Shown here: piece after piece, positions 1 through 9,632 of the stretch | How the letters are laid out: each line of letters begins with the position of its first letter | How positions within the stretch are numbered: position 1 is the stretch's first letter | Assembly (NCBI RefSeq): GCF_019458025.1 | Contig: NZ_JAHZUY010000002.1 | Location: forward strand, 62,001-126,000 | Origin: Caldovatus aquaticus | GTDB lineage: Bacteria > Pseudomonadota > Alphaproteobacteria > Acetobacterales > Acetobacteraceae | Length of the DNA: 64,000 nucleotides | Direction of reading: 5' to 3' | Made by a program: the position numbers and the translations under genes | Notes under the pieces: generated by a model | What the model was told of the DNA's origin: nothing | Databases searched by the model: none | The model's input: only the letters and a program-made list of their open reading frames with translations

Positions 1-1
1 C

Positions 2-601
2 CTGCACGCGGCGGGCGAGGGGTTCGAGCCGGTGCGCGAGAACGCGCTGGGGCCGAAGGGCTGGCCGCCGCTGCTCGAGGCCTGCCGCGCACGCGGCGAC
101 GAGGTGCGCGAGGGCCTGATCGCGGAGCTCGATGCGGCGCTCGCGGGCATCCTGCGCGACTGGCCGACGGCCGGAACGCTGCCCTGCGGGCACATCCACG
201 CCGACCTGTTCCCGGACAACGTCTTTTTCCTCGAAGGGCCGGACCGCACGCCGCGCGTCTCCGGGCTGATCGACTTCTACTTCGCCTGCACCGACCTTCT
301 CGCCTACGACATCGCGGTCTGCCTGAACGCCTGGTGCTTCGAGCCCGACCTCTCCTTCAACGTGACCAAGGCGCGGGCGCTGCTCTCCGCCTACGAGGCC
401 GCGCGCCCCCTGACGGCGGCGGAACGCGAGGCGCTGCCGGTGCTCTGCCGCGGCGCCGCGATCCGTTTCCTGCTGACGCGCCTCTACGACTGGACGCACA
501 CGCCGCCGGGGGCGCTGGTGACGCGCAAGGACCCGCTCGAATACCTGCGCCGGCTGCGCTTCCACGCCGCAGCGCGGAGCCCCGCGGCCTATGGCCTCTG
601 A
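2..601 (+). CDS. thrB: Homoserine kinase, type II (C-terminal part)
   Basis: The open frame runs in from before the window, so only about the last 199 codons are visible. The product phosphorylates homoserine in threonine synthesis and belongs to the aminoglycoside phosphotransferase-like ThrB group, not the GHMP kinases. Visible marks are the catalytic-loop motif [11 protein letters not shown] near base 195 and the metal-binding [16 protein letters not shown] near base 265, followed by CLNAWCFE, which is characteristic of this ThrB type. It ends with TGA at 599-601, overlapping the rnhA start by 11 bases, so the two are probably cotranscribed and translationally coupled. The GTG at 32 is internal, not a start. 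Confidence 0.93.
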   Translation: MHAAGEGFEPVRENALGPKGWPPLLEACRARGDEVREGLIAELDAALAGILRDWPTAGTLPCGHIHADLFPDNVFFLEGPDRTPRVSGLIDFYFACTDLLAYDIAVCLNAWCFEPDLSFNVTKARALLSAYEAARPLTAAEREALPVLCRGAAIRFLLTRLYDWTHTPPGALVTRKDPLEYLRRLRFHAAARSPAAYGL

Positions 602-1139
602 CGCGGCGGCGGAGGGTGGCGGGGCCGCCGCGGCCGCCGAGCGGCCGGCCCCGGCGCGGCCGCGGCGCGTGGTCGAGGTGTGGACCGACGGCGGCTGCAG
701 CCCCAATCCCGGGCCGGGCGGCTGGGCGGCGATCCTGGTCTCCGGGCCGCACCGGAAGGAGCTGTCGGGCGCCGAGCCGCACTCCACCAACAACCGCATG
801 GAGCTGACCGCGGCGATCGCGGCGCTGGAGGCGCTGAAGGGCCCCTGTCGCGTGGTGCTGCACACCGACAGCGAATACCTCCGCAACGGCATCACGCGCT
901 GGGTGAAGGACTGGCTGCGCAACGGCTGGCGCACCGCGTCGAGGCAGCCGGTGGCGAACCGGGAGCTGTGGCAGCGGCTGCTCGACGCCGCCGCGCGGCA
1001 CGAGGTCGCGTGGCGCTGGGTGCGCGGCCATGCAGGCGATCCGATGAACGAGCGGGCGGACCGCCTGGCGACGGAGGCGCGGGAGCGGCTGATGGCGGCC
1101 GCCGCCGATCGCCCCGCGCCGTCCTCGCGCCGCCGCTGA
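591..1139 (+). CDS. rnhA: Ribonuclease HI
   Basis: 182 aa. Cleaves the RNA strand of RNA:DNA hybrids (R-loops, primer remnants). All four acidic catalytic residues are visible: Asp33 (WTDGGC), Glu71 (NNRMEL), Asp93 (HTDSEY) and Asp157 (NERADRL). The basic stretch between residues 98 and 124 ([11 protein letters not shown] onward) is the substrate-binding handle. About 26 Ala/Pro/Arg-rich residues precede the core, so a later GTG at 669 is a possible alternative start. The ATG at 591 is preferred because it overlaps the end of thrB. A convergent tRNA-Ser gene lies 42 bases downstream. Confidence 0.96.
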   Translation: MASDAAAEGGGAAAAAERPAPARPRRVVEVWTDGGCSPNPGPGGWAAILVSGPHRKELSGAEPHSTNNRMELTAAIAALEALKGPCRVVLHTDSEYLRNGITRWVKDWLRNGWRTASRQPVANRELWQRLLDAAARHEVAWRWVRGHAGDPMNERADRLATEARERLMAAAADRPAPSSRRR

Positions 1140-1181
1140 CGGGAGACGCGGGCGGCGCGTGCGCGCTTCCGGCGGTTGATC

Positions 1182-1275
1182 TGGCGGAGGGGATGGGATT
1201 CGAACCCACGGTACGGGTTTAAGCCCGTACAACGGTTTAGCAAACCGCCGCCTTCAGCCACTCGGCCACCCCTCC
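1182..1275 (-). tRNA. tRNA-Ser, anticodon GCU
   Basis: 94 bases on the minus strand. The acceptor stem GGAGGGG/CCCCTCC pairs perfectly, with a G discriminator and an encoded CCA. The anticodon loop TTTGCTAAA gives GCU, which reads AGC/AGU serine codons. A long variable arm with stem GTACGGG/CCCGTAC is typical of class II tRNAs such as serine. The TPsiC arm has the usual GGTTCGAATCC core. It is convergent with rnhA and separated from the next gene upstream by a GC hairpin. Confidence 0.96.
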
Positions 1276-1303
1276 GCAGGCGTGGCTCAGTCTCACGGCG
1301 TAT

Positions 1304-1328
1304 GCGCGGGCGGTGATACCGCCCGCGC
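1304..1328 (-). terminator. Hairpin between GST gene and tRNA-Ser
   Basis: A perfect 11-bp inverted repeat, GCGCGGGCGGT and its complement, with a 3-base loop. It lies 29 bases beyond the stop of the minus-strand GST gene and before the tRNA-Ser. The position suits transcription termination of the GST message. There is no T-tract, so termination would need a U-poor or Rho-assisted mechanism. Confidence 0.45.
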
Positions 1329-1357
1329 CCGGGGGCGTCAAACGCGCCGCGGGGCGT

Positions 1358-1996
1358 TCAGGAGAGCGCCACCTCGAACCCGCGCGCCGTCGCCGGGCGG
1401 GCCATCATCCGCTCGTACCAGCGCTTCACCGCCGGGTAGTCGGCGAGGTCCACCCGGTGGCGCGGATGCCGCCAGGCCCAGCCGAGGATGGCAAAGTCGG
1501 CCACACTCGGCTCGCCCTCGGTGGCGACGAACTCGCGCTCCGCCAGGCGCCGGTCGAGCACGCCGTAGAGGCGCCGGGTCTCCTTGTCGAAGCGCGCCAG
1601 GCCGTAGCGGCGGTCGGCCTCGTCCTGCAGGTCGAGGAAGTGATGCACCTGGCCCGGCATCGGCCCGAAGCCGCCCATCTGCCACATCAGCCATTCCAGC
1701 ACGGGAACGCGCTCGCGCAGCGAACGGGGCAGGAAGCGCCCGGTCTTCTCGCCCAGGTAGAGCAGGATCGCCCCCGATTCGAAGACGCTGATCGGCCTGC
1801 CGTCCGGCCCCTCGGGGTCCACGATGGCGGGGATCTTGTTGTTCGGCGAGATCGCCAGGAATTCCGGGGCGAACTGCTCGCCCTTGGCGATGTTCACCGG
1901 CCGCACCCGGTAGGGCAGCCCCATCTCCTCGAGGGCGACGCTGATCTTGCGGCCGTTGGGCGTGTTCCAGGTGTAGAACTCGATCGGTTCTGGCAA
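1358..1996 (-). CDS. Nu-class glutathione S-transferase (YghU/YfcG-like)
   Basis: 212 aa from the chosen start. The thioredoxin-like N-terminal domain begins FYTWNTPNGRK, the nu-class active-site region that uses Thr and Asn around glutathione. FESGAILLYLGEKTG binds the gamma-glutamyl part, and MGGFGPMPGQVHHF opens the helical domain, as in E. coli YghU/YfcG disulfide-bond reductases. The TTG at 1996 is chosen because GGAGGAG sits 9 bases before it and homologues begin at this point. An ATG at 2092 would add about 32 basic residues of low complexity. Likely role: reduction of disulfides or organic hydroperoxides with glutathione; the substrate is unknown. A paralogue lies at 20969-21670. Confidence 0.88.
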   Translation of the reverse strand: MPEPIEFYTWNTPNGRKISVALEEMGLPYRVRPVNIAKGEQFAPEFLAISPNNKIPAIVDPEGPDGRPISVFESGAILLYLGEKTGRFLPRSLRERVPVLEWLMWQMGGFGPMPGQVHHFLDLQDEADRRYGLARFDKETRRLYGVLDRRLAEREFVATEGEPSVADFAILGWAWRHPRHRVDLADYPAVKRWYERMMARPATARGFEVALS

Positions 1997-2066
1997 GGGC
2001 GGGCGCTCCTCCGCGGATGGGGATGCGCGTCGGGCGGGCTTCGCCGCCCGATGCGGCAGCGGATGC

Positions 2067-2095
2067 TTTACAGCCGCCGCGTAACGGCGCAAATA
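2067..2095 (+). promoter_or_regulatory. Candidate sigma-70 promoter for the TM2 gene
   Basis: TTTACA (2067-2072), a 17-base spacer and CAAATA (2090-2095) lie about 36 bases before the TM2-protein ATG, in a short patch noticeably richer in A+T than its surroundings. The same patch could also serve the divergent GST gene. Confidence 0.4.
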
Positions 2096-2131
2096 TGTGC
2101 TTGCTCGGGGGACTTAGGGGGGTTTCTTCCG

Positions 2132-2458
2132 ATGAAGCTTGCAGGCGCGGCCGGCCCGTTCGGGCCGGCTTGGGGTCGTTTTGCCGCAGAGGCGCGGCCA
2201 CGCTCGGTCGGCCTTGCCTATCTGATGTGGCTCGGCTGCGGGCTGTTCGGGCTGCACCGGCTCTATCTCGGGCGCCGGACGAGCGCGGCGGTGATGGCGG
2301 GGATCACCCTGATCTCCCTGGCGCTGGCGCAGAGCGGCCTCGGCCTCCTCGGCTTCGCCGCGACCGGCGCCTGGGCGCTGGCCGATCTGCTGCTGATCCC
2401 GGAAATGGCCCGGGAGTGCAACGCGGCCCTGGCGCAGACCGCCGCCGTGGTGGCCTGA
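2132..2458 (+). CDS. TM2-domain membrane protein
   Basis: 108 aa. About 25 N-terminal residues are followed by a TM2 domain: a first hydrophobic helix, then the turn GLFGLHRLYLGRR, which is the hallmark motif of the family, then a second pair of hydrophobic stretches ending ALADLLLIPEMA. TM2 proteins are small inner-membrane proteins found across bacteria. No general biochemical role is established, so none is assigned. The start is the ATG preceded by AGGGGGG. It is divergent from the GST gene and convergent with the next gene. Confidence 0.85.
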   Translation: MKLAGAAGPFGPAWGRFAAEARPRSVGLAYLMWLGCGLFGLHRLYLGRRTSAAVMAGITLISLALAQSGLGLLGFAATGAWALADLLLIPEMARECNAALAQTAAVVA

Positions 2459-2507
2459 CGGGCAGGGGCCTCCTTCCCGCTCCCGCCCCGGTCCCGGCGC
2501 CGCCGCG

Positions 2508-2816
2508 TCACCACCAGCCGTAGCGCGGCGGCGCGTAACCGTAGCGGCGCCAAGCCTGTTCCTCTTCCCAGCGCCGCTGCTGCTCGCGCCCGATGGCATA
2601 GCCGCCCAGCGCCCCGACCAGCGCACCGACCGCGGCCCCTTCCCCGGCGCTGCCGCCGGCCGAGCCGATCAGCGCGCCGGCCCCGGCCCCGAGCGCGGCG
2701 CCTGCCCCGACGCTCCCCCAGACCGGATCCACCACCGGCACCGGATAGGCATAGACGCAGCCGCCGAGGGCCAGGGCGCCGGCAAGGACAGCGGTCGCGG
2801 ATGGGAATCGACGCAT
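2508..2816 (-). CDS. Small glycine-zipper lipoprotein
   Basis: 102 aa. It begins with a lipoprotein signal: basic MRRFPSATAV, a hydrophobic core and the lipobox LGGC, so the mature protein would start at a lipidated Cys. Residues of about 40-75 form a Gly/Ala-rich glycine zipper (repeats such as GAGAALGAGAGALIGSAGG), as in outer-membrane-associated 17-kDa antigen or OmpA-like zipper lipoproteins. The tail is rich in Arg, Tyr and Trp. The start was chosen at the ATG just before the signal sequence; an upstream in-frame ATG at 2924 would bury the signal. The function is unknown, and an envelope structural role is likely. Confidence 0.82.
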   Translation of the reverse strand: MRRFPSATAVLAGALALGGCVYAYPVPVVDPVWGSVGAGAALGAGAGALIGSAGGSAGEGAAVGALVGALGGYAIGREQQRRWEEEQAWRRYGYAPPRYGWW

Positions 2817-2994
2817 GGCCGGGCTCCGGTGCTCCTCGGGGGATGGGCGGGCGCGCCGCGTTGCCGGCACGCCGCGATCCGAACGCGCCGCGCGGGCGCG
2901 GGTGGCAGTCTCGCCCGGGATCATGGCGCGCCGGTGGCGCCCGGACCCGCCGAGCGGGGCGCGGGCCGGCGCATCCCGCGCGGGGAGCGGCGCC

Positions 2995-4455
2995 TCAGCC
3001 GAGCTTGCGCTTCAGCGCCGCGTTGACCAGCGCCGGGTTGCCCTTGCCCGCCATCGCCTTCATCACCTGGCCGACGAAGAAGCCGAACAGCTTCTCCTTG
3101 CCGGCCTTGTACTCCGCCACCTTGTCGGCGTGGGCGGCGAGCACCTTCTCCACCGCCGCCTCGATCGCGCCGGCATCCGTCACCTGGCGCAGCCCGCGCT
3201 CCTCGACTATGGCGGCGGGCGGCCTGCCCGTCTCCACCATCGCCTCGAACACCTCCTTGGCGAGCTTGCCCGAGAGCGTGCCGTCGGTGATCAGATCGAG
3301 CAGCGCGCCGAGGTCGCGCGCCGAGACCGGCGGGTCGGCGATCGTCCGCTTCGTGCGGTTCAGCGCCGCGAACAGGTCGCCCATCACCCAGTTGGCGGCG
3401 AGCTTGGGATCGCGCCCGCGCGCCACCTCCTCGAAGTAGGCCGCGGTCTCCTTCTCCGCGACCAGCACCGAGGCGTCGTAGGCCGGCAGGCCGAATTCGC
3501 GCATGTAGCGGGCCTTGCGCTGGTCCGGCAGCTCGGGGAGGGTCCGCCGCAGCTCCTCCACCCAGGCCGGATCGAGCACCAGCGGGGGAAGGTCCGGGTC
3601 GGGGAAGTAGCGGTAGTCGTGCGCCTCCTCCTTGCTGCGCATGGAGCGCGTCAGCCCGCGCGCGGTGTCGAACAGCCGCGTCTCCTGCTCGACCTCGCCG
3701 CCCTCCTCCCAGACCGCGATCTGGCGCCGCGCCTCGGCCTCGATCGCCTGCATGACGAAGCGGATGGAGTTGATGTTCTTCACCTCGCAGCGCGTGCGGT
3801 AGCCCTCGCCCGGGCGGCGGACGGAGACGTTGACGTCGGCGCGCAGCGACCCCTCCTCCATGTTGCCGTCGCAGGTGCCGAGGTAGCGCATGATCTGGCG
3901 CAGCTTGGCGAGGAAGGCGCCGGCCTCCTCCGGCGAGCGCATGTCGGGCTCGGAGACGATCTCCATCAGCGCGATGCCGGCGCGGTTGAGGTCCACGAAG
4001 GTCTTGGTCGGGTGCTGGTCGTGCAGGCTCTTGCCGGCGTCCTGCTCGAGGTGCAGGCGGGTGATGCCGATCCGCCGGGTGGTGCCGTCGGCGAGCTCGA
4101 TCTCGACCGCGCCGCGGCCGACGATCGGGTGCGCGTACTGGCTGATCTGGTAGCCCTGCGGCAGGTCGGCGTAGAAGTAGTTCTTGCGGTCGAAGCGCGA
4201 CCACAGGTTGATCTCGGCGTTGAGGCCGAGGCCGGTGCGGACCGCCTGCGCCACGCATTCGCGGTTGATCACCGGCAGCATGCCGGGGAAGCCGGCGTCG
4301 ACGAAGGAGACCTGGGTGTTCGGCTCGGCGCCGAACGCGGTGGCGGCGCCCGAGAACAGCTTCGCCTTGCTGATGACCTGGGCGTGCACCTCGAGGCCGA
4401 TTACCAGTTCCCACGGGCCGGTGCGGCCCTCGATCGTGTAGGTCGCAGCGCTCAT
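2995..4455 (-). CDS. gatB: Asp/Glu-tRNA amidotransferase subunit B
   Basis: 486 aa. GatB binds mischarged Glu-tRNA(Gln)/Asp-tRNA(Asn), activates the acyl group with ATP and receives ammonia from GatA. The N-terminal cradle domain carries [12 protein letters not shown] and later [34 protein letters not shown] and [14 protein letters not shown], all typical of GatB. The last 140 residues form the tRNA-binding YqeY-like tail ([15 protein letters not shown]). The ATG overlaps the gatA stop by 4 bases, indicating coupling. The order is gatC-gatA-gatB on the minus strand. Presence of the complex suggests indirect Gln-tRNA or Asn-tRNA synthesis. Confidence 0.97.
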   Translation of the reverse strand: MSAATYTIEGRTGPWELVIGLEVHAQVISKAKLFSGAATAFGAEPNTQVSFVDAGFPGMLPVINRECVAQAVRTGLGLNAEINLWSRFDRKNYFYADLPQGYQISQYAHPIVGRGAVEIELADGTTRRIGITRLHLEQDAGKSLHDQHPTKTFVDLNRAGIALMEIVSEPDMRSPEEAGAFLAKLRQIMRYLGTCDGNMEEGSLRADVNVSVRRPGEGYRTRCEVKNINSIRFVMQAIEAEARRQIAVWEEGGEVEQETRLFDTARGLTRSMRSKEEAHDYRYFPDPDLPPLVLDPAWVEELRRTLPELPDQRKARYMREFGLPAYDASVLVAEKETAAYFEEVARGRDPKLAANWVMGDLFAALNRTKRTIADPPVSARDLGALLDLITDGTLSGKLAKEVFEAMVETGRPPAAIVEERGLRQVTDAGAIEAAVEKVLAAHADKVAEYKAGKEKLFGFFVGQVMKAMAGKGNPALVNAALKRKLG

Positions 4456-5951
4456 GCCCCCGCCCTCACCCGCGGCAGCGCCTTGAAGTCCGCCGCGCGC
4501 TCGAGCGCGGCGCCGACGGCGAACACCGTCTCCTCGTCGAACGGCCGCCCGATCACCTGCAGCCCGAGCGGCAACCCCTCGGCATCGAGCCCTGCCGGCA
4601 CCGCGAGGCCGGGAAGGCCGGCGAGGTTGGCCGTCACGGTGAACACGTCGTTGAGGTACATCGTCACCGGATCGTCGGTCCGCTCGCCCATGGCGAAGGC
4701 CGCCGAGGGCGTGGCCGGGGTGAGGATCGCGTCCACCCTCTCCCACGCCCGCTCGAAGTCGCGCGCGATCAGGGCGCGCACCTTCTGCGCCTTGAGGTAG
4801 TAGGCCTCGTAGTAGCCGGCGGAGAGCACGTAGGTGCCGATCATGATCCGCCGCTTGACCTCCTGGCCGAAGCCCGCGGCGCGCGTGCGCTCGTACATGT
4901 CGCGCAGGTCGCTGTCCGGCGCCGCCACCCGCAGCCCGTAGCGCACCCCGTCGTAGCGCGCGAGGTTGGAGGAGGCCTCCGCCGGGGCGACGATGTAGTA
5001 GGTCGGCAGGGCGTATTGCGTGTGGGGCAGGCTGATCTCCACCGGCTCCGCCCCCTCGGCGCGCAGCCACTCCAGGCCCTGCCGCCACAGCGCCTCGATC
5101 TCCGCCGGCATGCCGTCGAGCCGGTACTCCTTCGGCACGCCGATCCGCAGGCCCCGGACGCCGCGCCGGCAGGCGGCGGCGAAGTCCGGCACCGGCACCT
5201 CGGCGGAGGTCGAGTCCTTCGGGTCGTGCCCGCTCATCGAGCGCAGCAGGATCGCGCAGTCCTCGACCGTGCGCGCGAACGGCCCGGCCTGGTCGAGCGA
5301 GGAGGCGAAGGCGACGATGCCGTAGCGCGAGCAGCGGCCGTAGGTCGGCTTGATCCCGACGATGCCGCAGAACGCCGCCGGCTGGCGGATCGAGCCCCCG
5401 GTGTCCGTCCCCGTGGCGCCGAGCGCCATCCGCGCCGCCACCGCCGCCGCCGAGCCGCCCGAGGAGCCGCCCGGCACCAGCCTCGTCTCCGGGTCGTTCC
5501 TCCGGCTCCATGGGTTCTCCACCGGCCCGAAGGCGCTGGTGAGGTTGGAGGAGCCCATGGCGAACTCGTCGAGATTCGCCTTGCCGAGGAACACCGCCCC
5601 GTCGCGCCGGAGCTGCGCCGTCACCGTGCTCTCGTAGGGCGGCACGAAGTTGTGCAGGATGCGGCTCGCCGCCGTGGTCCTGACCCCGGCGGTGCAGAAC
5701 AGGTCCTTGATCGCGAGCGGGATGCCATCGAGCGGCCGCGCCTCGCCGCGCGTGCGCCGCGCGTCGCTCTCGCGCGCCTGCGCGAGCGCCTGCTCGGCGG
5801 TCACGGTGATCAGCGCGTTGAGCCGCGGGTTCAGCGCCTCGATCGCCTCGAGATGCGCGCGCGTCAGCTCCTCGGCGCTGAGGGCGCGGCGCCCGAGCGC
5901 CTCGAGCGCCCCGGCGATGGTGAGGTCGGTCGGCCGCATCGGCGCGTTCAC
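4452..5951 (-). CDS. gatA: Asp/Glu-tRNA amidotransferase subunit A
   Basis: 499 aa, an amidase-signature glutaminase that frees ammonia for GatB. The Ser-cisSer-Lys triad is visible: Lys82 (LAIKDLFC), Ser163 (VPGGSSGGS) and Ser187 (GTDTGGSIR). [21 protein letters not shown] is the usual continuation (quoted only in part as the diagnostic YGRCSRYG). The ATG at 5951 overlaps the gatC stop by 4 bases, and the end overlaps gatB by 4 bases, so all three subunits are translationally coupled. A second Met at codon 5 is an alternative start. The amidase at 36296 is a distant paralogue and not a substitute. Confidence 0.97.
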   Translation of the reverse strand: MNAPMRPTDLTIAGALEALGRRALSAEELTRAHLEAIEALNPRLNALITVTAEQALAQARESDARRTRGEARPLDGIPLAIKDLFCTAGVRTTAASRILHNFVPPYESTVTAQLRRDGAVFLGKANLDEFAMGSSNLTSAFGPVENPWSRRNDPETRLVPGGSSGGSAAAVAARMALGATGTDTGGSIRQPAAFCGIVGIKPTYGRCSRYGIVAFASSLDQAGPFARTVEDCAILLRSMSGHDPKDSTSAEVPVPDFAAACRRGVRGLRIGVPKEYRLDGMPAEIEALWRQGLEWLRAEGAEPVEISLPHTQYALPTYYIVAPAEASSNLARYDGVRYGLRVAAPDSDLRDMYERTRAAGFGQEVKRRIMIGTYVLSAGYYEAYYLKAQKVRALIARDFERAWERVDAILTPATPSAAFAMGERTDDPVTMYLNDVFTVTANLAGLPGLAVPAGLDAEGLPLGLQVIGRPFDEETVFAVGAALERAADFKALPRVRAGA

Positions 5952-6247
5952 TCCACCACCTTGGGGACGGCGAAGAAGTCGCCCTCGCGGTCGGGGGCGT
6001 TGGCGAGGATCAGTTCGCGGATGTTCCCCTCGGTCACCACGTCCTCGCGCATCGGCATGCGGGTCGGCCCGCCGCGCGGGGCGCCGCCCGCCATCGGCTC
6101 GACGCCCTCCGTGTCCACGGACCGCAATTGCTCGATCCAGCCGAGGATGCCGTTGAGCTCGGCCTGGAGGCGCGCGACCTCCGCCTCCTCCAGCCGGATG
6201 CGGGCGAGCGCGGCGACGCGCCTCACGGTTGCGGTGTCGAGCGACAT
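5948..6247 (-). CDS. gatC: Asp/Glu-tRNA amidotransferase subunit C
   Basis: 99 aa, the small belt subunit that wraps GatA and stabilises the GatAB interface. It begins [19 protein letters not shown], the conserved GatC opening, and ends with the typical R.D.V..G...ELILANAP...G.FF.VPKVVE pattern. The start at 6247 is chosen over an ATG at 6322 because homologues begin here and the extra residues look like the complement of intergenic DNA. It is divergent from ruvX across a 60-base gap that presumably holds both promoters. Confidence 0.94.
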   Translation of the reverse strand: MSLDTATVRRVAALARIRLEEAEVARLQAELNGILGWIEQLRSVDTEGVEPMAGGAPRGGPTRMPMREDVVTEGNIRELILANAPDREGDFFAVPKVVE

Positions 6248-6307
6248 GGCGGACGGATACCCTGCCAGGACTTCCCGGGGAAAGGGCGGCGGACCATAAC
6301 GGCGCCC

Positions 6308-6814
6308 ATGCCCCTCGTCCACCTGCGCGACCTGCGCGCCGGCCTCAAGCGCGGCGAGCGCCTGCTCGGCATCGACCCGGGGGCGAAAACCATCGGCCTC
6401 GCCCTCTCCGACGTGACGCTGCTGCTGGCGAGCCCCTATGGCAGCCTCAAGCGCGGCAAGCTGCGGGAGGTGGCGGCGGCGATCCGCGCCATCGCCGCGC
6501 GCGAGGGGGTGGGCGGCCTGGTGGTCGGCCTGCCGCTCTCCCTGGACGGCCGCCGCGGCCCGGCGGCGCAGGCGGCGGAGGACTGGGCGCGGGCGCTCTC
6601 GGAAGCGACCGGCCTGCCCGCCGCGATGTGGGACGAGCGCCTCTCCTCCGCCGCGGTCAACCGCTTCCTGGCGGGCGAGGCCGACCTCAGCCGGGCCAGG
6701 CGGGCGAAGGTGGTGGACCGGGCGGCGGCGGCGTGGCTGCTGCAGGCGGCCTTGGACGCGCTGCGCGGCGCCGCTACCCTTCCCCGCCCCGCCGAGCCGC
6801 CGGACGAGTCGTGA
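6308..6814 (+). CDS. ruvX: Holliday-junction resolvase-like / pre-16S rRNA nuclease
   Basis: 168 aa, YqgF/RuvX family with an RNase H-like fold. Proteins of this family process the 5' end of pre-16S rRNA, and some cut Holliday junctions. Visible acidic-site motifs are [17 protein letters not shown] (first Asp), [14 protein letters not shown] and [13 protein letters not shown], with a final Asp in [14 protein letters not shown]. It starts a plus-strand run; its TGA overlaps the pyrB GTG by 4 bases. The ATG at 6308 matches the family start. Confidence 0.93.
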   Translation: MPLVHLRDLRAGLKRGERLLGIDPGAKTIGLALSDVTLLLASPYGSLKRGKLREVAAAIRAIAAREGVGGLVVGLPLSLDGRRGPAAQAAEDWARALSEATGLPAAMWDERLSSAAVNRFLAGEADLSRARRAKVVDRAAAAWLLQAALDALRGAATLPRPAEPPDES

Positions 6815-7752
6815 GCCTCCCCTACCCGCACCGCCATCTGCTCGCCATCGAGGGCCTGGAGCCGCCCTACATCGCCGGCCTGCTGGACCTCGCGGAGAGC
6901 TACGCGCTGCTCAACCGCTCCGGCAAGACGCAGCGCGACCTGCTGCGCGGCCGCACCCTCATCAACCTGTTCTTCGAGGACTCGACCCGCACCCGCACCT
7001 CCTTCGAGCTCGCCGGCAAGCGGCTCGGCGCCGACGTGATCAACATGTCGGTCGCCACCTCCAGCGTCAGCAAGGGCGAGACGCTGCTCGACACCGCCGC
7101 GACGCTGAACGCGATGAACTGCGACCTGCTGGTGGTGCGCCACGGCCAGTCCGGGGCGCCCGCCCTGCTCGCGCAGAAGGTCTCGGCGGCGGTGATCAAC
7201 GCCGGCGACGGCACGCACGAGCACCCGACCCAGGCGCTGCTCGACGCGCTCACCATCCGCCGCCGCAAGGGGCGGCTCGAGGGCCTGACGGTCGCCATCT
7301 GCGGCGACATCCTGCACAGCCGGGTCGCGCGCTCCAACATCCACCTGCTCACCGCCATGAACGCGCGGGTGCGCGTGGTCGGTCCGCCGACGCTGATCCC
7401 GGCCGAGGCGGCGCGGCTCGGCGTCGAGGTGTTCCACGACATGCGCAGCGGGCTGCGCGACGCCGACGTGGTGATGATGCTGCGCCTGCAGCGCGAGCGC
7501 ATGGCGGCGGGGCTGGTGCCGAGCAGCCGCGAATTCTTCCGCTTCTGGGGCCTCGACGCCGAGAAGCTCGCCGCGGCGAAGCCCGATGCGATCGTCATGC
7601 ATCCCGGCCCGATGAACCGCGGCGTCGAGATCGACAGCGCCATCGCCGACGATCCCGCGCGCAGCGTCATCGGCGAGCAGGTGGAGATGGGGGTCGCCGT
7701 GCGCATGGCGGTGCTCGACGTCCTCTCCCGCCAGCTCCTGCGCAACGCCTGA
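6811..7752 (+). CDS. pyrB: Aspartate carbamoyltransferase catalytic subunit
   Basis: 313 aa. Joins carbamoyl phosphate and aspartate, the committed pyrimidine step. The carbamoyl-phosphate loop [15 protein letters not shown] is intact, as are HPTQALLD and the aspartate-side HPGPMNRG. The GTG start overlaps the ruvX stop, so the start is set by coupling. There is no pyrI regulatory gene nearby. Instead a catalytically degenerate dihydroorotase-like gene follows 12 bases downstream, the arrangement known from Pseudomonas-type ATCases, where PyrC' is a structural partner needed to assemble the holoenzyme. Confidence 0.97.
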   Translation: MSLPYPHRHLLAIEGLEPPYIAGLLDLAESYALLNRSGKTQRDLLRGRTLINLFFEDSTRTRTSFELAGKRLGADVINMSVATSSVSKGETLLDTAATLNAMNCDLLVVRHGQSGAPALLAQKVSAAVINAGDGTHEHPTQALLDALTIRRRKGRLEGLTVAICGDILHSRVARSNIHLLTAMNARVRVVGPPTLIPAEAARLGVEVFHDMRSGLRDADVVMMLRLQRERMAAGLVPSSREFFRFWGLDAEKLAAAKPDAIVMHPGPMNRGVEIDSAIADDPARSVIGEQVEMGVAVRMAVLDVLSRQLLRNA

Positions 7753-7764
7753 CGCCTTCCGGCC

Positions 7765-9042
7765 ATGCGCGACACCCTGATCGCCAACGCCCGGCTGCTC
7801 GATCCCGCGACCGGCCTCGATGCGCCGGGCGCGCTGCTGATCCGCGACGGCGCGATCGCCGACCTCGGCCCCGGCCTCGCGGCCCCGGAGGGGGCGGAGA
7901 CGGTGGACGCCGCCGGCGCCTGCCTCGCCCCCGGCCTCGTTGATTTGCGCGCCGCGCTCGGCGAGCCCGGCGCCGAGCACCGCGAGACCATCGCCTCCGC
8001 CGCCCAGGCCGCGGCCGCGGGCGGCATCACCACGCTCTGCGTGCTGCCCGACAGCGACCCCCCGATCGACGACCCCGCGCTGGTGCAGTTCGTGATCCGC
8101 CGCGGCGAGGCCACCGGCTCCGTCGCCCTGCTGCCCTACGGCGCCGCCACGCGCGGCTGCGCCGGGGCGGAGATCGCCGAGTTCGGCCTGCTGCGCGAGG
8201 CCGGGGCGATCGCCTTCACCGACGGGGCGCGGGCGATCGGCAACGCGCGCACCATGCGCCTCGCCCTCTCCTACGCCCGCGGCTTCGGCACCTTCGTCGT
8301 GCAGCACCCGGAGGAGCCCTCCCTCGCCGCCGGCGGCGCGGCGACCGAGGGCGAGCTCGCCACCCGGCTCGGCCTGCCCGGCATCCCGGCGGAGGCCGAG
8401 GCGATCCTGGTCGAGCGCGACATCGCGCTCGCCCGCCTCACCGGCGGCCATGTCCACTTCGCCCACGTCTCCACCGCCGCCGCGCTCGCGCGCATCCGCG
8501 CCGCCAAGGCGGAGGGCCTCGCCGTCACCTGCGACACCGCGCCGCCCTATTTCGACCTCAACGAGACGGCGATCGGCGACTTCCGCACCTACGCCAAGCT
8601 CTCGCCGCCGCTGCGCGCCGAATCCGACCGCCAGGCGGTGGTCGCGGCGCTCGCCGACGGCACCATCGACGCCATCGCCTCCGACCACCAGCCGCGCGAC
8701 GCCGACGACAAGCGCCTGCCCTTCGCCCAGGCGGCCGCCGGCGGGGCGGGGCTCGCGACGCTGCTCGCGGTGACGCTGGCGCGGGTGCACGCCGGGGACC
8801 TGACGCTGCTGCAGGCGCTCGACCTGCTCACCGCCCGCCCGGCGCGGCTGCTCGGCCTTCCCGCCGGGCGGCTCGCCAAGGGGGCGCCGGCCGACCTGGT
8901 GCTGTTCCACCCCGACCGCGCCTGGAAGGTCGAGGCCGGCCGGCTGCCGGGCAAGGCGCAGAACTCGCCCTTCGACGGCCGGGCGCTGGAGGGGCGCGTG
9001 CTCGGCACCTGGAAGGCCGGCCGGCGGGTGTTCGGCGGATGA
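7765..9042 (+). CDS. pyrX: Dihydroorotase-like PyrC' (probably inactive ATCase partner)
   Basis: 425 aa, class I dihydroorotase/amidohydrolase fold. The usual metal motif after the PGL(I/V)D signature is His-X-His; here it reads [10 protein letters not shown], with Arg62 and Ala64 in place of both histidines. The normal MPNT.P is LPDSDPP and the P-H-H motif has become [10 protein letters not shown]. Some other positions survive ([21 protein letters not shown]). By analogy with Pseudomonas PyrC', this is inferred to be a non-catalytic subunit of aspartate carbamoyltransferase, so an active dihydroorotase should lie elsewhere. Its TGA overlaps the plsY start by 4 bases. Confidence 0.88.
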   Translation: MRDTLIANARLLDPATGLDAPGALLIRDGAIADLGPGLAAPEGAETVDAAGACLAPGLVDLRAALGEPGAEHRETIASAAQAAAAGGITTLCVLPDSDPPIDDPALVQFVIRRGEATGSVALLPYGAATRGCAGAEIAEFGLLREAGAIAFTDGARAIGNARTMRLALSYARGFGTFVVQHPEEPSLAAGGAATEGELATRLGLPGIPAEAEAILVERDIALARLTGGHVHFAHVSTAAALARIRAAKAEGLAVTCDTAPPYFDLNETAIGDFRTYAKLSPPLRAESDRQAVVAALADGTIDAIASDHQPRDADDKRLPFAQAAAGGAGLATLLAVTLARVHAGDLTLLQALDLLTARPARLLGLPAGRLAKGAPADLVLFHPDRAWKVEAGRLPGKAQNSPFDGRALEGRVLGTWKAGRRVFGG

Positions 9043-9629
9043 CCCTGCCCCTGGTCCTCGCCCTCGCCCTCGGCTACGCGCTGGGCTCCATCCCCTGGGG
9101 CCTGGTGCTGACCGCCGCCGCCGGGCTCGGCGACATCCGCCGCATCGGCTCCGGCAACATCGGCGCGACCAACGTGCTGCGCACCGGGCGCAAGGGGCTC
9201 GCCGCCGCGACGCTCGCGCTCGATGCGCTGAAGGGCGCGGCGGCGGTGTGGGTCGCCTGGCGGCTGTGGGGGCGGGATGCGGGGCTGCTCGCCGGCGCCG
9301 GCGCGATGCTCGGGCACGCCTTTCCCGTCTGGCTGCGCTTCAGGGGCGGCAAGGGGGTGGCGACCGCCTTCGGCGTGCTGCTGACCGCCGCGTGGTGGCT
9401 CGGCCTCGCCGCCGCCGCGGTGTGGCTGGCGGTCGCCTTCGTCACCCGCATCTCCTCCGCCGGCGCGCTCGCCGCCGCCGCCGCCGCGCCGGCCGTGGCG
9501 CTGGCCTTCGGCGACGCCCGGCTGGCGCTGATGGCGCTCGCCCTCGCCCTGTTCGTCACCTACCGGCACGCGGCCAACATCCGCCGCCTGCTCGACGGCA
9601 CCGAGCCGCGCATCGGGAAAGGGGCGTGA
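9039..9629 (+). CDS. plsY: Acyl-phosphate:glycerol-3-phosphate acyltransferase
   Basis: 196 aa polytopic inner-membrane enzyme that makes lysophosphatidate from acyl-phosphate. The three PlsY motifs are present: GSIPWGLVL and [17 protein letters not shown] near the N-terminus, [21 protein letters not shown] in the middle and [19 protein letters not shown] near the end. About five hydrophobic segments lie between them. The ATG overlaps the pyrC' stop. dprA follows after 3 bases, the common plsY-dprA neighbourhood. Confidence 0.96.
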   Translation: MTLPLVLALALGYALGSIPWGLVLTAAAGLGDIRRIGSGNIGATNVLRTGRKGLAAATLALDALKGAAAVWVAWRLWGRDAGLLAGAGAMLGHAFPVWLRFRGGKGVATAFGVLLTAAWWLGLAAAAVWLAVAFVTRISSAGALAAAAAAPAVALAFGDARLALMALALALFVTYRHAANIRRLLDGTEPRIGKGA

Positions 9630-9632
9630 GGC

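Noticed and set aside
6436-8910. An 824-codon open frame opposite ruvX, pyrB and pyrC'
   Set aside because: Antisense shadow of three clear genes, rich in Gly, Arg and Ala with no fold-like pattern.
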